64,000 nt of DNA from CALITV01 sp964415795 (GTDB lineage Bacteria > UBP6 > UBA1177 > JAKLFG01). The stretch's first letter is position 1; each line of letters begins with the position of its first letter. Where the stretch lies: contig CAYQBN010000002.1 in assembly GCA_964415795.1 (NCBI GenBank), forward strand, positions 62,001-126,000, written 5' to 3'. The position numbers and the translations under genes were made by a program. The notes under the pieces are model-generated. The model had not been told where the DNA came from. It did no database searches and saw nothing but the letters and a program-made list of their open reading frames with translations. This document shows, one piece after another, positions 45,425 to 54,454 of this stretch.

Positions 45425-46216
45425 TCACGAATGCCGCACTATGAACTTCATCAGTTCCTTTTGTTGTGCATCCCCTTCGAAGAGAAAGACCACCCCGACA
45501 CCGATGATCTTGCGAGAATCATCAGGATGCAAGATATGACGCACCACTCTCGCCTTCAAAATGAACTGCTTGCGAACCGACTTGTCTTCAAGGATGATGA
45601 CGATGTCCTCCCCCACCTTGAGCGGCTCGTTCGTCTCTAGGGACATACCACCAAGACTGATGTCGCGCATCTTGAGGTTGGCAACTTGATCGTTGACAAA
45701 CACTTCGACCGGGATCGATAAAGCGAGACGCGGCTGACTTCGTTTCTCGGTTGGCTTTTTCTGTTTCGTTCCTCCGGCAGGCGTCTCTTTCTTGCGCAAG
45801 ATCTCGGCGATGTCATGACGGACTCTGATGTAGTTGCCGCCTATCATAAGCAAACTAAGGTCAGAGAGTTCGCTCTGTTCCTTGATAATGCGGTCCTCGA
45901 CAAGATCATAGCTCTTTTGATCGAGTTTCACCCCTATGCCTGCCGGCATGACTCTACCGGGCAACTTTATTTCGCGGGGGCGTTTCCACGATACTGTACC
46001 GTGCAAAGAGAACCGCTCTTCTTGCGCATCCTTTTCCTTGCTGCGGCATTCTGCATCTTCGCACACGAGGAAGACAATCTCGACGGAACCACCGACCTTT
46101 ATCGAGTCATAATCAGGAAGAAGGGGCAGATCCAAGAAGATATCATGCACGGGGCCTATCGGAAAATACTGCTCGCGGATCGCCCGACGCGTTGCTTTGA
46201 TCTGCACGGTAATCAT
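45425..46216 (-). CDS. PilZ-domain c-di-GMP-binding protein
   Basis: 263 residues. The C-terminal PilZ domain (about 155-260) has the c-di-GMP motif: RSQPR followed about 25 residues later by DISLGG. The N-terminal 110 residues resemble another beta-barrel (GTVSWKRPREIKLPGRVMPAGIGVKL) as in TIGR02266-type or YcgR-like proteins. Output unknown. ATG overlaps the ftsY stop (ATGA). Confidence 0.85.
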   Translation of the reverse strand: MITVQIKATRRAIREQYFPIGPVHDIFLDLPLLPDYDSIKVGGSVEIVFLVCEDAECRSKEKDAQEERFSLHGTVSWKRPREIKLPGRVMPAGIGVKLDQKSYDLVEDRIIKEQSELSDLSLLMIGGNYIRVRHDIAEILRKKETPAGGTKQKKPTEKRSQPRLALSIPVEVFVNDQVANLKMRDISLGGMSLETNEPLKVGEDIVIILEDKSVRKQFILKARVVRHILHPDDSRKIIGVGVVFLFEGDAQQKELMKFIVRHS

Positions 46217-47415
46217 GAGAACAGCGCCTCCGTAAATTCGTCCGCATCGAATGGCTTAAGATCAGCCACCGTTTCGCCTATGCCCGTGAAGTAGATCGGC
46301 GTTGAAATTTCCCGCGCGATACCTACCATCGCCCCCCCCTTCGCCGTACCGTCGAGTTTGACGACAACGATACCGGTGACACCGACCGCTGCTTCAAACT
46401 CCTTCGCCTGTGACACGGCATTCTGGCCATTGTTGGCGTCAATGACAAGAAGCACCTCATGCGGCGCTCCCTCTGCCGCCTTTCCAATGACACGATGTAT
46501 CTTGCGCAGCTCCTCCATGAGGTTCGCCCTATTCTGCAGGCGCCCTGCAGTGTCTATCATGACTATATCAATTTTCTCCGACACCGCCTTCGATACCCCC
46601 CGATAGGCAACCGCAGCAGGATCGGCACCTTCCCGCTCCGCAGTCATCACCTCCACGCCGGCACGGTCTCCCCACACAGAAAGTTGTTCCGTTGCGGCGG
46701 CACGAAAGGTGTCAGCCGCGACAATAAGGACCCGATGTCCCTGCGCAGAGAAGCGCGCCGCGAGTTTTCCCATAGTCGTAGTCTTTCCGGCACCATTCAC
46801 GCCGACCATAAGGATAACGAACGGTCTCGCCTCGCCGATGACGAACTCTCGTTCCGCTCTCTTGAGTATATCCCTTATCCGTTTCTTCAGGAAGGATCTC
46901 ACCGCCTCTCCATCGGCGAATCTGCTCTGATTGGCACGCAGATCGGAAACTAACGACGCCACTGTCGCAACACCGACATCGGCACTATACAACGCTTCCT
47001 CTATCTCTTCAATCGTTGCATCAGTGACCGTCGTACTGCGAAAGATGTTAAGAAGCCGAGAGAAAAAGGTTCCCCGTGTTCTCGCTAGGCTTTCTCTATA
47101 GGTCGAAGGAACAGGCGGTGGCACGACAATCGTTGGTCCACTCGAGATCGCCTCCGTAGATATGGTCCTTTCTCCTTTTTCCTCTCCAGCACCGTCGATC
47201 GGCCCTAGAGATATGGTATCATGCCGTTCGTGTTCCTGACGAATGGAGGAATCAGGCACCTGAGGAGATGAAGACACATCCTTTTCGGAACCTTTTTTCT
47301 CCTGGTCAGCCTCGGGAAGAAAGAGAACAACGATCAAGATAACCAGCAAAACTAATGGGATCACATAAAAAAAGAGCTCACCGTTCATAAAATTCTCTAC
47401 AAGCCACTGCCACAT
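46213..47415 (-). CDS. ftsY: signal recognition particle receptor FtsY with N-terminal membrane helix
   Basis: 400 residues. N and G domains: GVNGAGKTTTMGKLAARF, DTFRAAATEQL, DTAGRLQNRANLMEEL, VVKLDGTAKGGAMVGI. The N-terminus has a strong membrane helix (FYVIPLVLLVILIVVLFLP) before a charged linker; many FtsY proteins instead bind membrane by an acidic A domain. Start at ATG 47415 because AGGAGAGCG lies just upstream; ATG 47445 is possible. Confidence 0.94.
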   Translation of the reverse strand: MWQWLVENFMNGELFFYVIPLVLLVILIVVLFLPEADQEKKGSEKDVSSSPQVPDSSIRQEHERHDTISLGPIDGAGEEKGERTISTEAISSGPTIVVPPPVPSTYRESLARTRGTFFSRLLNIFRSTTVTDATIEEIEEALYSADVGVATVASLVSDLRANQSRFADGEAVRSFLKKRIRDILKRAEREFVIGEARPFVILMVGVNGAGKTTTMGKLAARFSAQGHRVLIVAADTFRAAATEQLSVWGDRAGVEVMTAEREGADPAAVAYRGVSKAVSEKIDIVMIDTAGRLQNRANLMEELRKIHRVIGKAAEGAPHEVLLVIDANNGQNAVSQAKEFEAAVGVTGIVVVKLDGTAKGGAMVGIAREISTPIYFTGIGETVADLKPFDADEFTEALFS

Positions 47416-47468
47416 AGAACGCTCTCCTAACCGTAGGTCATCCACTCTTCAAAGGTGGAGATACTTTT

Positions 47469-47498
47469 ACCATAAAGGATAAGGCACGGGCTCGTCAA
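47469..47498 (-). promoter_or_regulatory. candidate promoter of ftsY-pilZ-rsmE
   Basis: Minus strand TTGACG (47498-47493), 18-bp spacer, TATGGT (47474-47469), about 54 nt before ATG 47415. Confidence 0.45.
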
Positions 47499-47514
47499 CA
47501 AAAACACTTCTCGT

Positions 47515-48918
47515 CTAATAGCGATAGTGTTCATTTTTATAAGGTCCCTCTACCGGTACGCCAATATACGCAGCCTGCCGTTTTGTCAATTTGGTGAGTT
47601 TCACTCCCAACTTGTCGAGATGAAGGCGCGCCACCTCCTCATCGAGTTTCTTGGGAAGGGTGTACACGCCGACCGCATATCTTGTCCGCCAGAGATCAAT
47701 TTGAGCAAGGACCTGGTTGGTGAACGAGTTGGACATGACGAATGAGGGGTGTCCGGTCGCATTACCAAGATTCACGAGCCGCCCTTCGGAAAGAAGCAGT
47801 ATCGAATGGCCGTCCGGAAACATGATACGATCCACCTGCGGCTTGATATTTATTTTCTTGACACCCTTGATCGCATAGAGGGCGTCGACCTGTATCTCAT
47901 TGTCGAAGTGACCGATGTTGCAGACAATAGCCATGTCTTTCATTTTCCTCATGTGCTCGACCGTGATGACATCGCAGTTACCGGTAGCAGTGACGAAGAT
48001 ATCGGCTTTCGTGACGACATCCTCGACCGTCAGAACCTCGAACCCCTCCATGGCGGCTTGGAGGGCGCAGATCGGATCGACCTCCGTGACAACAACTCTG
48101 GCCCCGTAGGAACGCATGGACTGCGCGCACCCTTTACCGACATCACCGTAGCCACATACCACTACCATCTTACCAGCGATCATCACATCGGTCGCCCGCT
48201 TGATGCCATCGGCAAGGGACTCGCGGCAACCGTACTTGTTGTCGAACTTCGACTTGGTGACCGAGTCGTTGACATTGATGGCGGGAAAGAGGAGCGTCCC
48301 ATTCTTAAGGCGCTCGTAAAGACGGTGAACACCGGTGGTAGTTTCCTCGCTTACCCCTCTAATCTCCTTGACCATGTCATGCCATTTTGTCGAGTCCTTT
48401 GCATACTCTCGTTTCAGGATCGCCATGACGATATCAAGTTCACGGTTACCGGTTTTCTTTTCTAAGATCTTGGGGTTCTTTTCAATCTCGACTCCCTTAT
48501 GGATCATGAGTGTCGCATCCCCGCCATCGTCCACGATGAGATGCGGCCCCTTGCCACCCGGGAACGAAAGCGCTCGCAAAGTGCATTCCCAGTACTCTTC
48601 GAGCGTCTCGCCCTTCCACGCAAAGACCGGTACGCCCGCCGCCGCAATGGCCGCCGCCGCATGATCCTGCGTCGAGAAGATGTTGCAGGAGGCCCAGCGA
48701 ACTTCGGCGCCGAGCATCCTCAAGGTCTCGATGAGCACCGCCGTCTCGACCGTCATATGGAGACTCCCTGTAATGCGCGCCCCCTTGAGCGGTTTTTGTG
48801 CCGCATACTTCTTCCGGAGCGCCATAAGACCCGGCATCTCCTTTTCGGCAAGCTCTATCGCTTTACGCCCCGCTTCCTTAAGACCAAGGTCCCGAACCCG
48901 AAACTCCTTTGCGGCCAT
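47515..48918 (-). CDS. ahcY: adenosylhomocysteinase
   Basis: 467 residues. Substrate motif GSLHMTVETAVLIETL, DDGGDATL, NVNDSVTKSKFDNKYGCRES, NAD site CGYGDVGKGCAQSMRSYGA, and the C-terminal KNEHYRY. The insertion of about 40 residues (after DGGDATLMIHKG) is the form found in many bacteria. Removes S-adenosylhomocysteine. No SAH riboswitch recognised in the short upstream region. Confidence 0.97.
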   Translation of the reverse strand: MAAKEFRVRDLGLKEAGRKAIELAEKEMPGLMALRKKYAAQKPLKGARITGSLHMTVETAVLIETLRMLGAEVRWASCNIFSTQDHAAAAIAAAGVPVFAWKGETLEEYWECTLRALSFPGGKGPHLIVDDGGDATLMIHKGVEIEKNPKILEKKTGNRELDIVMAILKREYAKDSTKWHDMVKEIRGVSEETTTGVHRLYERLKNGTLLFPAINVNDSVTKSKFDNKYGCRESLADGIKRATDVMIAGKMVVVCGYGDVGKGCAQSMRSYGARVVVTEVDPICALQAAMEGFEVLTVEDVVTKADIFVTATGNCDVITVEHMRKMKDMAIVCNIGHFDNEIQVDALYAIKGVKKINIKPQVDRIMFPDGHSILLLSEGRLVNLGNATGHPSFVMSNSFTNQVLAQIDLWRTRYAVGVYTLPKKLDEEVARLHLDKLGVKLTKLTKRQAAYIGVPVEGPYKNEHYRY

Positions 48919-48951
48919 CTGTCCCTCGCTTAGTTTACGATATTCTTTTTC

Positions 48952-48980
48952 GTTATATCCGGAATCGGGCGATTTCGCAA
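48952..48980 (-). promoter_or_regulatory. sigma70-like promoter of ahcY
   Basis: Minus strand TTGCGA (48980-48975), 17-bp spacer, TATAAC (48957-48952), about 34 nt before ATG 48918. Confidence 0.5.
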
Positions 48981-48996
48981 CAAAAGACGAAGAGGC

Positions 48997-50502
48997 CTAT
49001 TCTCTCCGCCAGAGAGGGAAAAAGGGATGAGAGAGTCTCGAGGGAAAACGCCGTGTCACAAAAAATGCTGGCCGCTCCGAGAGGACCTCTACCGAAGTCA
49101 GTTGCCCATCCCCCTCTCCGGCAAGCACCAACAGATCCCCCAAACGACCGTCCAACACTACCGTATAACGCCGGTCGGGAGAGAAACGAGCGTCCGTTAT
49201 CAGGAACATTCCATTGCGGTCTATGGTATAACCGAAGGGAAACAACGAGACCGCAGCCTCATCTAAAACCCGTTCCTCTGCTCGTTGTATCAGATCCACG
49301 AGACGACTTCCGGTCAGCGAGACCACGAGCGGATAGCGATCCTCGGGGAAAAGCGTCCGCAAGTCTCTTAGCGTGACCGGCATGCCGGGAGCATGATGAA
49401 AAGATCCCTGCGGGACCAGAGCCAGACTAACATCCGGCGCAATGCCTGATTCCGCAGCCATCGCAAAGAGCGTTTCGTGAAAGAAGCGGTGTATCGGAGA
49501 GTCTCCTTTTCGGGAATCGTTCATGTCCAGCTCGAACCATGGAACACCGATCGGCTGAACGCTATGCCTATCGATATCTTCTCGAAACGAAAGGAACAAA
49601 TCTCTGAGCGACGCTTCTGGAGCGGCTTTATCAAAAGAAAGGTACTGCGGCTCTATCGAGGAAACAACAGCTCGGTTCCCCTCCTGGCGCTGGATCATAT
49701 GCACAGTGGCGAAAAACACCGCCGGCTTATCGCGATCCAGATGAGCAAAGAGCGTCGACCCCCCCGCCTCCAACAGAAGTTTCGGAGGAAAAGCGCTGTT
49801 CGAAACGACAATCGAGGCATGAGGAAAGCGAGAGTTTATCGCTAAAAGAACATCGCTCGGATCCGCTCCTTGTTTTTCCGCAAGAGCATCAAAATCGGCA
49901 TTGAGCAATACAATGTTGATATCGGCTGATGGTTCGGGGAAAGTAGCCAAATCGCCCTCAAAAGGATCAGTAAAACGCATGTCTTCAAAAGAAGACGCCG
50001 GCATGAAACGGAGCTCATCGGATATCATCAATCCGTGCATGGCCAAGGAGATTCCCTCAAATACAACCCGTTTACTTCCGCCACCTTCCATATTCGCGGT
50101 AATCACGGAAACGCCCGATTCATGGAGCAAACGCTTAAGCACCGGTACACCTAGGCGAAAGAGATCGGGGGTCACATTGAGGAAGCGATACCCTGCCGCA
50201 GCGAGGTAGCGCGCCTCGGGAATGACCGAAACCCCCGAAGCACGGGCGAGCGCTTCCGCAGTATCGAAAAGGAAAAGCCCGCCATTGTCAGCGATGACCA
50301 CCGGTCCATCGCACAAACGAGCCGCCCCAGCGACGACCGTCGCCGCCTGCGGCATGAGCGCAGGGTGCCTTCCCAGATCGCTCGTCACGATGACACAAAA
50401 GGTGACTTCTCGATAGTCCGACGCAAGACGATAGAAATAAACAACAACGACAGAGAGAAGCAAAAAAAGAAAGGAAACTCTCCTAACGAACCGCCACCGC
50501 AT
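48997..50502 (-). CDS. exported 5'-nucleotidase-like protein with altered metal site
   Basis: 501 residues. N-terminal membrane anchor or signal (about 8-25), a calcineurin-like region with remnants of metal motifs (VTSDLGRHPAL, VVIADNGGLFLF, ITANMEGGG) and a C-terminal 5-nucleotid_C-like domain (PVTLRDLRTLFPEDRYPLVV, LTGSRLVDLIQRAEE). The classic DxHG, GD and GNH triads are not intact, so enzymatic activity is doubtful. ATG 50502 with AAGGA upstream. Confidence 0.65.
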   Translation of the reverse strand: MRWRFVRRVSFLFLLLSVVVVYFYRLASDYREVTFCVIVTSDLGRHPALMPQAATVVAGAARLCDGPVVIADNGGLFLFDTAEALARASGVSVIPEARYLAAAGYRFLNVTPDLFRLGVPVLKRLLHESGVSVITANMEGGGSKRVVFEGISLAMHGLMISDELRFMPASSFEDMRFTDPFEGDLATFPEPSADINIVLLNADFDALAEKQGADPSDVLLAINSRFPHASIVVSNSAFPPKLLLEAGGSTLFAHLDRDKPAVFFATVHMIQRQEGNRAVVSSIEPQYLSFDKAAPEASLRDLFLSFREDIDRHSVQPIGVPWFELDMNDSRKGDSPIHRFFHETLFAMAAESGIAPDVSLALVPQGSFHHAPGMPVTLRDLRTLFPEDRYPLVVSLTGSRLVDLIQRAEERVLDEAAVSLFPFGYTIDRNGMFLITDARFSPDRRYTVVLDGRLGDLLVLAGEGDGQLTSVEVLSERPAFFVTRRFPSRLSHPFFPLWRRE

Positions 50503-50577
50503 CGCCTATTCCTTCACAAAACGATTCTAGAAGCGGCCCTTGTGAAAGGCAATTTTTCGCTTACGATCTTTGCTTTA

Positions 50578-51783
50578 TCAGGAGAAAAGGACCCGCCCTA
50601 TCTTCTTTTTTCCCACCTTAAGAACAAAGGAGTCCTTCGCGGTTATCTTGAGCGTCACATCGGAGACTTTGTTGGCATCAATATACACTCCGCCTTGCTG
50701 GATCATGCGACGCGCCTCCGATTTGCTCTCGGCGAAGCCGATCTGCACAACGAGATCAACGAGCGACAACCCGCCATCGGGCAACGTGACCGGATACTCG
50801 GCGAGATTGGTTGGGATGTCGCGGTAGAAGTTCTCCTTCGCCTCTTTGGCCGCCTCCTCACCGTGGAACCGCGCCGTGATGAAAAGCGCCAGTTTTACCT
50901 TGCAGTCACGTGGATGGACCGTGCCGTCGGCAATACCGCGCTTCATCGCTGCTATTTCTTCGACCGGAAGCGTCGTAAGTAGTTCGTAGTAGTTCCACAT
51001 CAGGTCATCCGAAATGGACATCACCTTCGCGAACATGCTGTCGGCCGGCTCGGTGACGCCGATGTAGTTGTTGTAGGACTTCGACATCTTCTGCACACCG
51101 TCGAGCCCCACGAGGAGTGGGACGGTCATCACCACCTGAGGTTCCTGTCCATAGTCCGCCTGCAGTTTGCGTCCGACAAGCAGATTGAATATCTGATCGG
51201 TGCCTCCCAGCTCGACATCGGCCTTGAGCGCGACCGAATCGTACCCCTGCGCGAGCGGATACAAAAACTCGTGAATCGCGATGCTGTCACCGCTCTTGAA
51301 ACGGTTCTTAAAGTCCTCTCGTTCAAGCATCCGAGCAACATTGTACTTCGAGGCAAGATCTATCATCTTCATGAAGTCAAGTTTGAAAAGCCACGACGAG
51401 TTAAACACCATCTCGGTCCGCTGAGGGTCGAGTATCTTGAAGGCCTGTGTCGCATAGGTCTTCGCATGTTCAAGTATCTCTTCTCTCGTCAGCACTTTTC
51501 GCGTCTTGTTGCGCCCCGTTGGGTCGCCGATCATAGCGGTAGCATCGCCCACCACATACACAACCCGATGACCGAGATCCTGGAACTGACGCATCTTGTT
51601 CATAAGCACCGTATGTCCGAGATGAATGTCGCTCGATGTCGGATCGAATCCCGCTTTAATGACGAGTGGCTGTCCGGTGCGGTAGAATCGCTCTAATTTA
51701 CGGGTGAGGTCTTCCTCGATGTAGAAATCAACGATGCCGCTCTTTAATTGTTCGAGATCGTGACGCATCCTCTCGTCAAGCAT
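50578..51783 (-). CDS. tyrS: tyrosyl-tRNA synthetase
   Basis: 401 residues. Class I motifs HLGHTVLMNKMRQFQDLGH and QKMSKSYNNYI; C-terminal S4 RNA-binding domain (LVDLVVQIGFAESKSEARRM, GGVYIDANKV). Start interlocks with the ymdB end (ALHA, 8-nt overlap); GGAGG lies 6 nt upstream of the ATG. Confidence 0.96.
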   Translation of the reverse strand: MLDERMRHDLEQLKSGIVDFYIEEDLTRKLERFYRTGQPLVIKAGFDPTSSDIHLGHTVLMNKMRQFQDLGHRVVYVVGDATAMIGDPTGRNKTRKVLTREEILEHAKTYATQAFKILDPQRTEMVFNSSWLFKLDFMKMIDLASKYNVARMLEREDFKNRFKSGDSIAIHEFLYPLAQGYDSVALKADVELGGTDQIFNLLVGRKLQADYGQEPQVVMTVPLLVGLDGVQKMSKSYNNYIGVTEPADSMFAKVMSISDDLMWNYYELLTTLPVEEIAAMKRGIADGTVHPRDCKVKLALFITARFHGEEAAKEAKENFYRDIPTNLAEYPVTLPDGGLSLVDLVVQIGFAESKSEARRMIQQGGVYIDANKVSDVTLKITAKDSFVLKVGKKKIGRVLFS

Positions 51784-52579
51784 GCAACGCCTCCATAGGT
51801 TCGCGTATTCGTTCGATCCTCAAGGTCTTTCCGCTCTCAGGATCTATCTCGGCAATGATACCTTCCAGCATAAGCGAATGATCGGCCGGCGTAAAGTTCT
51901 TTGCGGTACAGGTGAGAAACCCTTCGAGACTGGCGTGATGATCAACCCCAAGAACGGAGAAGAACGAACCGCACCGACCAAGATCGGTGATATATCCCAT
52001 ACCCCCAGGGAATATCTTTTCATCGGAGGTCTGGACATGAGTATGGGTGCCGGCAAGAAAAGAAACACGATCGTCAAGATGAAAAGCCATTGCCTCTTTT
52101 TCGGCGGTCGCTTCGGCGTGAAAATCGACAAGAATGATCCTCGCCCCTTCTTCACGAAGCAGAGAGATCTCCCGGTCAGCCGCATCGAAAGGACTGTCTA
52201 TGGGATCCATGAAGGTGCGTCCTTGCAGGTTCATGACGCCAACGATCGTCTTTCCGACCACATAGGATCCTCTTCCCTTCCCCGGCAACCGATCCGGATA
52301 GTTCGCTGGACGCAATAAACGTGGCTCCGTTGTCAAAAGATTACGCACCTCATGACGATGCCACACATGGTTGCCGGTAGTGACGACATCCACCCCGCCG
52401 GAAAAGAGATCGTCCAATGCGTCTTTCTTAACACCACAACACCCCGAAAGGTTCTCCCCATTGGCGACCACGAACGCGATGCGTTTGCGCTCGCGATAAG
52501 AAGGAAGAGCGGTACGAATCATCTTTCTGCCGGGGCGACCGATAACATCGCCAAGCATGAGAACGCGTAACGGTGGCAT
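51776..52579 (-). CDS. ymdB: YmdB-family metallophosphoesterase
   Basis: 267 residues. MLGDVIGRPGRKM, VVANGENLSGCCGVKKD, TTGNHVWHR, VDFHAEATAEKEAM, LAGTHTHVQTSDE: the full YmdB (TIGR00282) pattern with metal ligands. Family members cleave 2',3'-cyclic nucleotides. It follows rny by 15 nt, the classic arrangement. Confidence 0.95.
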   Translation of the reverse strand: MPPLRVLMLGDVIGRPGRKMIRTALPSYRERKRIAFVVANGENLSGCCGVKKDALDDLFSGGVDVVTTGNHVWHRHEVRNLLTTEPRLLRPANYPDRLPGKGRGSYVVGKTIVGVMNLQGRTFMDPIDSPFDAADREISLLREEGARIILVDFHAEATAEKEAMAFHLDDRVSFLAGTHTHVQTSDEKIFPGGMGYITDLGRCGSFFSVLGVDHHASLEGFLTCTAKNFTPADHSLMLEGIIAEIDPESGKTLRIERIREPMEALHA

Positions 52580-52594
52580 CGGCAGTGCACCCTT

Positions 52595-54139
52595 CTACTG
52601 TGCCATGGCGACGACGCGCGTTTCACGAATGACAACGACTTTTATTTGCCCCGGATAGGTAAGGTCCGACTCTATCTTTTTAGAAATGTCGTTGGCCATG
52701 ATATAGGCATCTTCGTCCCGAACCTTAGAGGCATCGACCATGACACGCAACTCCCGTCCAGCCTGAATGGCGAACGCCTTATCGACCCCCGCAAATGAAA
52801 GGGCGACATTCTCCAGCTCGCTTAACCGTTGGATATAGGTATCGGTCATTTCGCGGCGAGCACCGGGACGGGCTCCCGATATCGCGTCAGCCGCCATGAT
52901 GATGAGATCGAGCACCGACTCAGGCTTTATCTCGTTGTGGTGCGCCTCTATCGAGGTCACAATTTTCTTCGCCTCGCCATACTTCTCGGCCAGCCGGGCC
53001 CCCAATACCGCGTGGGAACCTTCCTGTTCATGGTCGACCGCCTTACCAATATCGTGGAGCAAGCCGGCTCGGCGTGCCATTTTGATGTTATACCCCATCT
53101 CTGCTGCGATCATGCCAGCGAAGAACCCCGTCTCAACCGAATGCTTCCACATGTTTTGACCGTAACTGGTCCGGTACTTCAGACGCCCGATAAGAAGGAC
53201 CAGTTCCGGATGCATTTTATGAATACCAAGGTCAAAGAGCGCCTGTTCGCCTGCCTCTTTGATTGATTTCCACACCTCTTTGGTCGCTGCATTGAACACT
53301 TCCTCGATCCTTCCGGGATGAATGCGCCCGTCTGCAATGAGCCGTTCGAGGGTTATGCGGGTTATTTCCCGGCGAACTGGGTTGAAATCACTGATAACGA
53401 CAGCCTCGGGGGTATCATCTATGATGAGATCACTGCCGGTGACCGATTCGATAGCACGGATATTGCGTCCTTCACGCCCGATAATGCGACCTTTCATTTC
53501 GTCATTAGGAAGCGCCACCGTCGTCACTGTAGCCTGAGAAACATACTCTCCTGCATATCGCTGGATAGCGGTTGCTATGACCTCCTTTGCCTTTCTTTCT
53601 GATTCCTCGATTGCCGCATCTTCTATTGCCTTAACTTTCTTTGCGGCCTTGTGTTTCGCCTCGTCTTCGATCTTCTGGATGAGGCTGTTCATCGCCTCTT
53701 CCTGCGTCATGCCGGCAACGCGCTCGAGTTCTGTTTTAATGTTCTCGCGTATTGTTTCCACTTCGCGGGTCTTTGTCTCCAGATATTTTTCCGTTTCGAT
53801 CTGACGCTTTTCCAAACTCTTGAGCTCTTTTTCCTTGTTGAGAAGAAGCTCATCCCGGGCATCGAGTTGTTCCTCTTTTTTATTGAGGCGTTTTTCTCGC
53901 TCCTTGAATTCCCGAAGCAGATCGTTCTTCTGCCGCTCCGTCTCTTTGCGCCCCTCCAATAGAATCTCTTGGCGCTTCAGCTCAGCCTGCTTAAGGATCT
54001 CTTCCGCTTTGGCACGGGATTCATCTGCCTCTCGGCGCCATCTTTCCATCTTGCTCTTGAAGACCAACGCAAGGGCCATATAACACAGCGCCACGCCGAG
54101 AAAGATGCCGACCAATAACATGATAACAGTAGAAGTCAT
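52595..54139 (-). CDS. rny: ribonuclease Y
   Basis: 514 residues. N-terminal membrane helix (about 5-25), long coiled coil (about 30-180), KH domain (RIIGREGRNIRAIESVTG), and an HD domain with LLHDIGKAVDHEQEGSHA. Membrane-bound endoribonuclease. Start at ATG 54139 with GGGAG upstream. RNase G is also encoded close by (55230). Confidence 0.95.
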   Translation of the reverse strand: MTSTVIMLLVGIFLGVALCYMALALVFKSKMERWRREADESRAKAEEILKQAELKRQEILLEGRKETERQKNDLLREFKEREKRLNKKEEQLDARDELLLNKEKELKSLEKRQIETEKYLETKTREVETIRENIKTELERVAGMTQEEAMNSLIQKIEDEAKHKAAKKVKAIEDAAIEESERKAKEVIATAIQRYAGEYVSQATVTTVALPNDEMKGRIIGREGRNIRAIESVTGSDLIIDDTPEAVVISDFNPVRREITRITLERLIADGRIHPGRIEEVFNAATKEVWKSIKEAGEQALFDLGIHKMHPELVLLIGRLKYRTSYGQNMWKHSVETGFFAGMIAAEMGYNIKMARRAGLLHDIGKAVDHEQEGSHAVLGARLAEKYGEAKKIVTSIEAHHNEIKPESVLDLIIMAADAISGARPGARREMTDTYIQRLSELENVALSFAGVDKAFAIQAGRELRVMVDASKVRDEDAYIMANDISKKIESDLTYPGQIKVVVIRETRVVAMAQ

Positions 54140-54225
54140 TGTTTTCTCCCTACATTTTTCCAATAACACCCAAAATTAGCCACCCCTGAAAACGGTCCTT
54201 ACGGGACCTTTTGATATGAAATCCA

Positions 54226-54253
54226 AAGATAAGAAAGAAAACACTTTTCACAA
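54226..54253 (-). promoter_or_regulatory. candidate promoter of rny
   Basis: Minus strand TTGTGA (54253-54248), 16-bp spacer, TATCTT (54231-54226). The leader would carry the 54194-54208 hairpin. Confidence 0.35.
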
Positions 54254-54303
54254 GTATCGACAAGCCTTGCGGCTTTCGACCGTTATTCATCACACTATAT
54301 AAA

Positions 54304-54321
54304 CCTCAGGCACACCTGAGG
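54304..54321. repeat. perfect dyad CCTCAGG-CACA-CCTGAGG
   Basis: Seven-base arms with a 4-base loop, directly after TATATAAA and 150 nt before the phosphodiesterase start. Could be an operator or an RNA hairpin. No T-run follows, so it is not an intrinsic terminator. Confidence 0.5.
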
Positions 54322-54389
54322 AGATAAGGGCAATATGCCCAAAAACAGATCGTTTGTCAAATTTTCCGAATACTGTTTTGTATCTTTTC

Positions 54390-54419
54390 TTGACAAATTT
54401 CTCTTCACCAAGATAGCAT
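54390..54419 (+). promoter_or_regulatory. candidate promoter of the cyclic-nucleotide phosphodiesterase gene
   Basis: Consensus TTGACA (54390-54395), 18-bp spacer, TAGCAT (54414-54419), about 35 nt before ATG 54455. Confidence 0.5.
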
Positions 54420-54454
54420 GCCCTTCGATTTTATGTGCGCTTCAAGGTGTTCGA

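Larger units (their letters stand above)
54140..54454. other. 315-bp divergent intergenic region between rny and the cyclic-nucleotide phosphodiesterase
   Basis: Contains, left to right: hairpin GGTCC-TTACG-GGACC (54194-54208), a weak minus promoter (54226-54253), AT-rich sequence with TATATAAA (54296-54303), the dyad at 54304-54321, a short GGGCAATATGCCC repeat, and a plus promoter (54390-54419). No RNA gene recognised. An in-frame extension from ATG 54335 looks unlike coding sequence. Confidence 0.6.

Noticed and set aside
48919..48996. SAH riboswitch upstream of ahcY
   Set aside because: The gap is only 78 nt and holds a promoter; no conserved SAH element was recognised.
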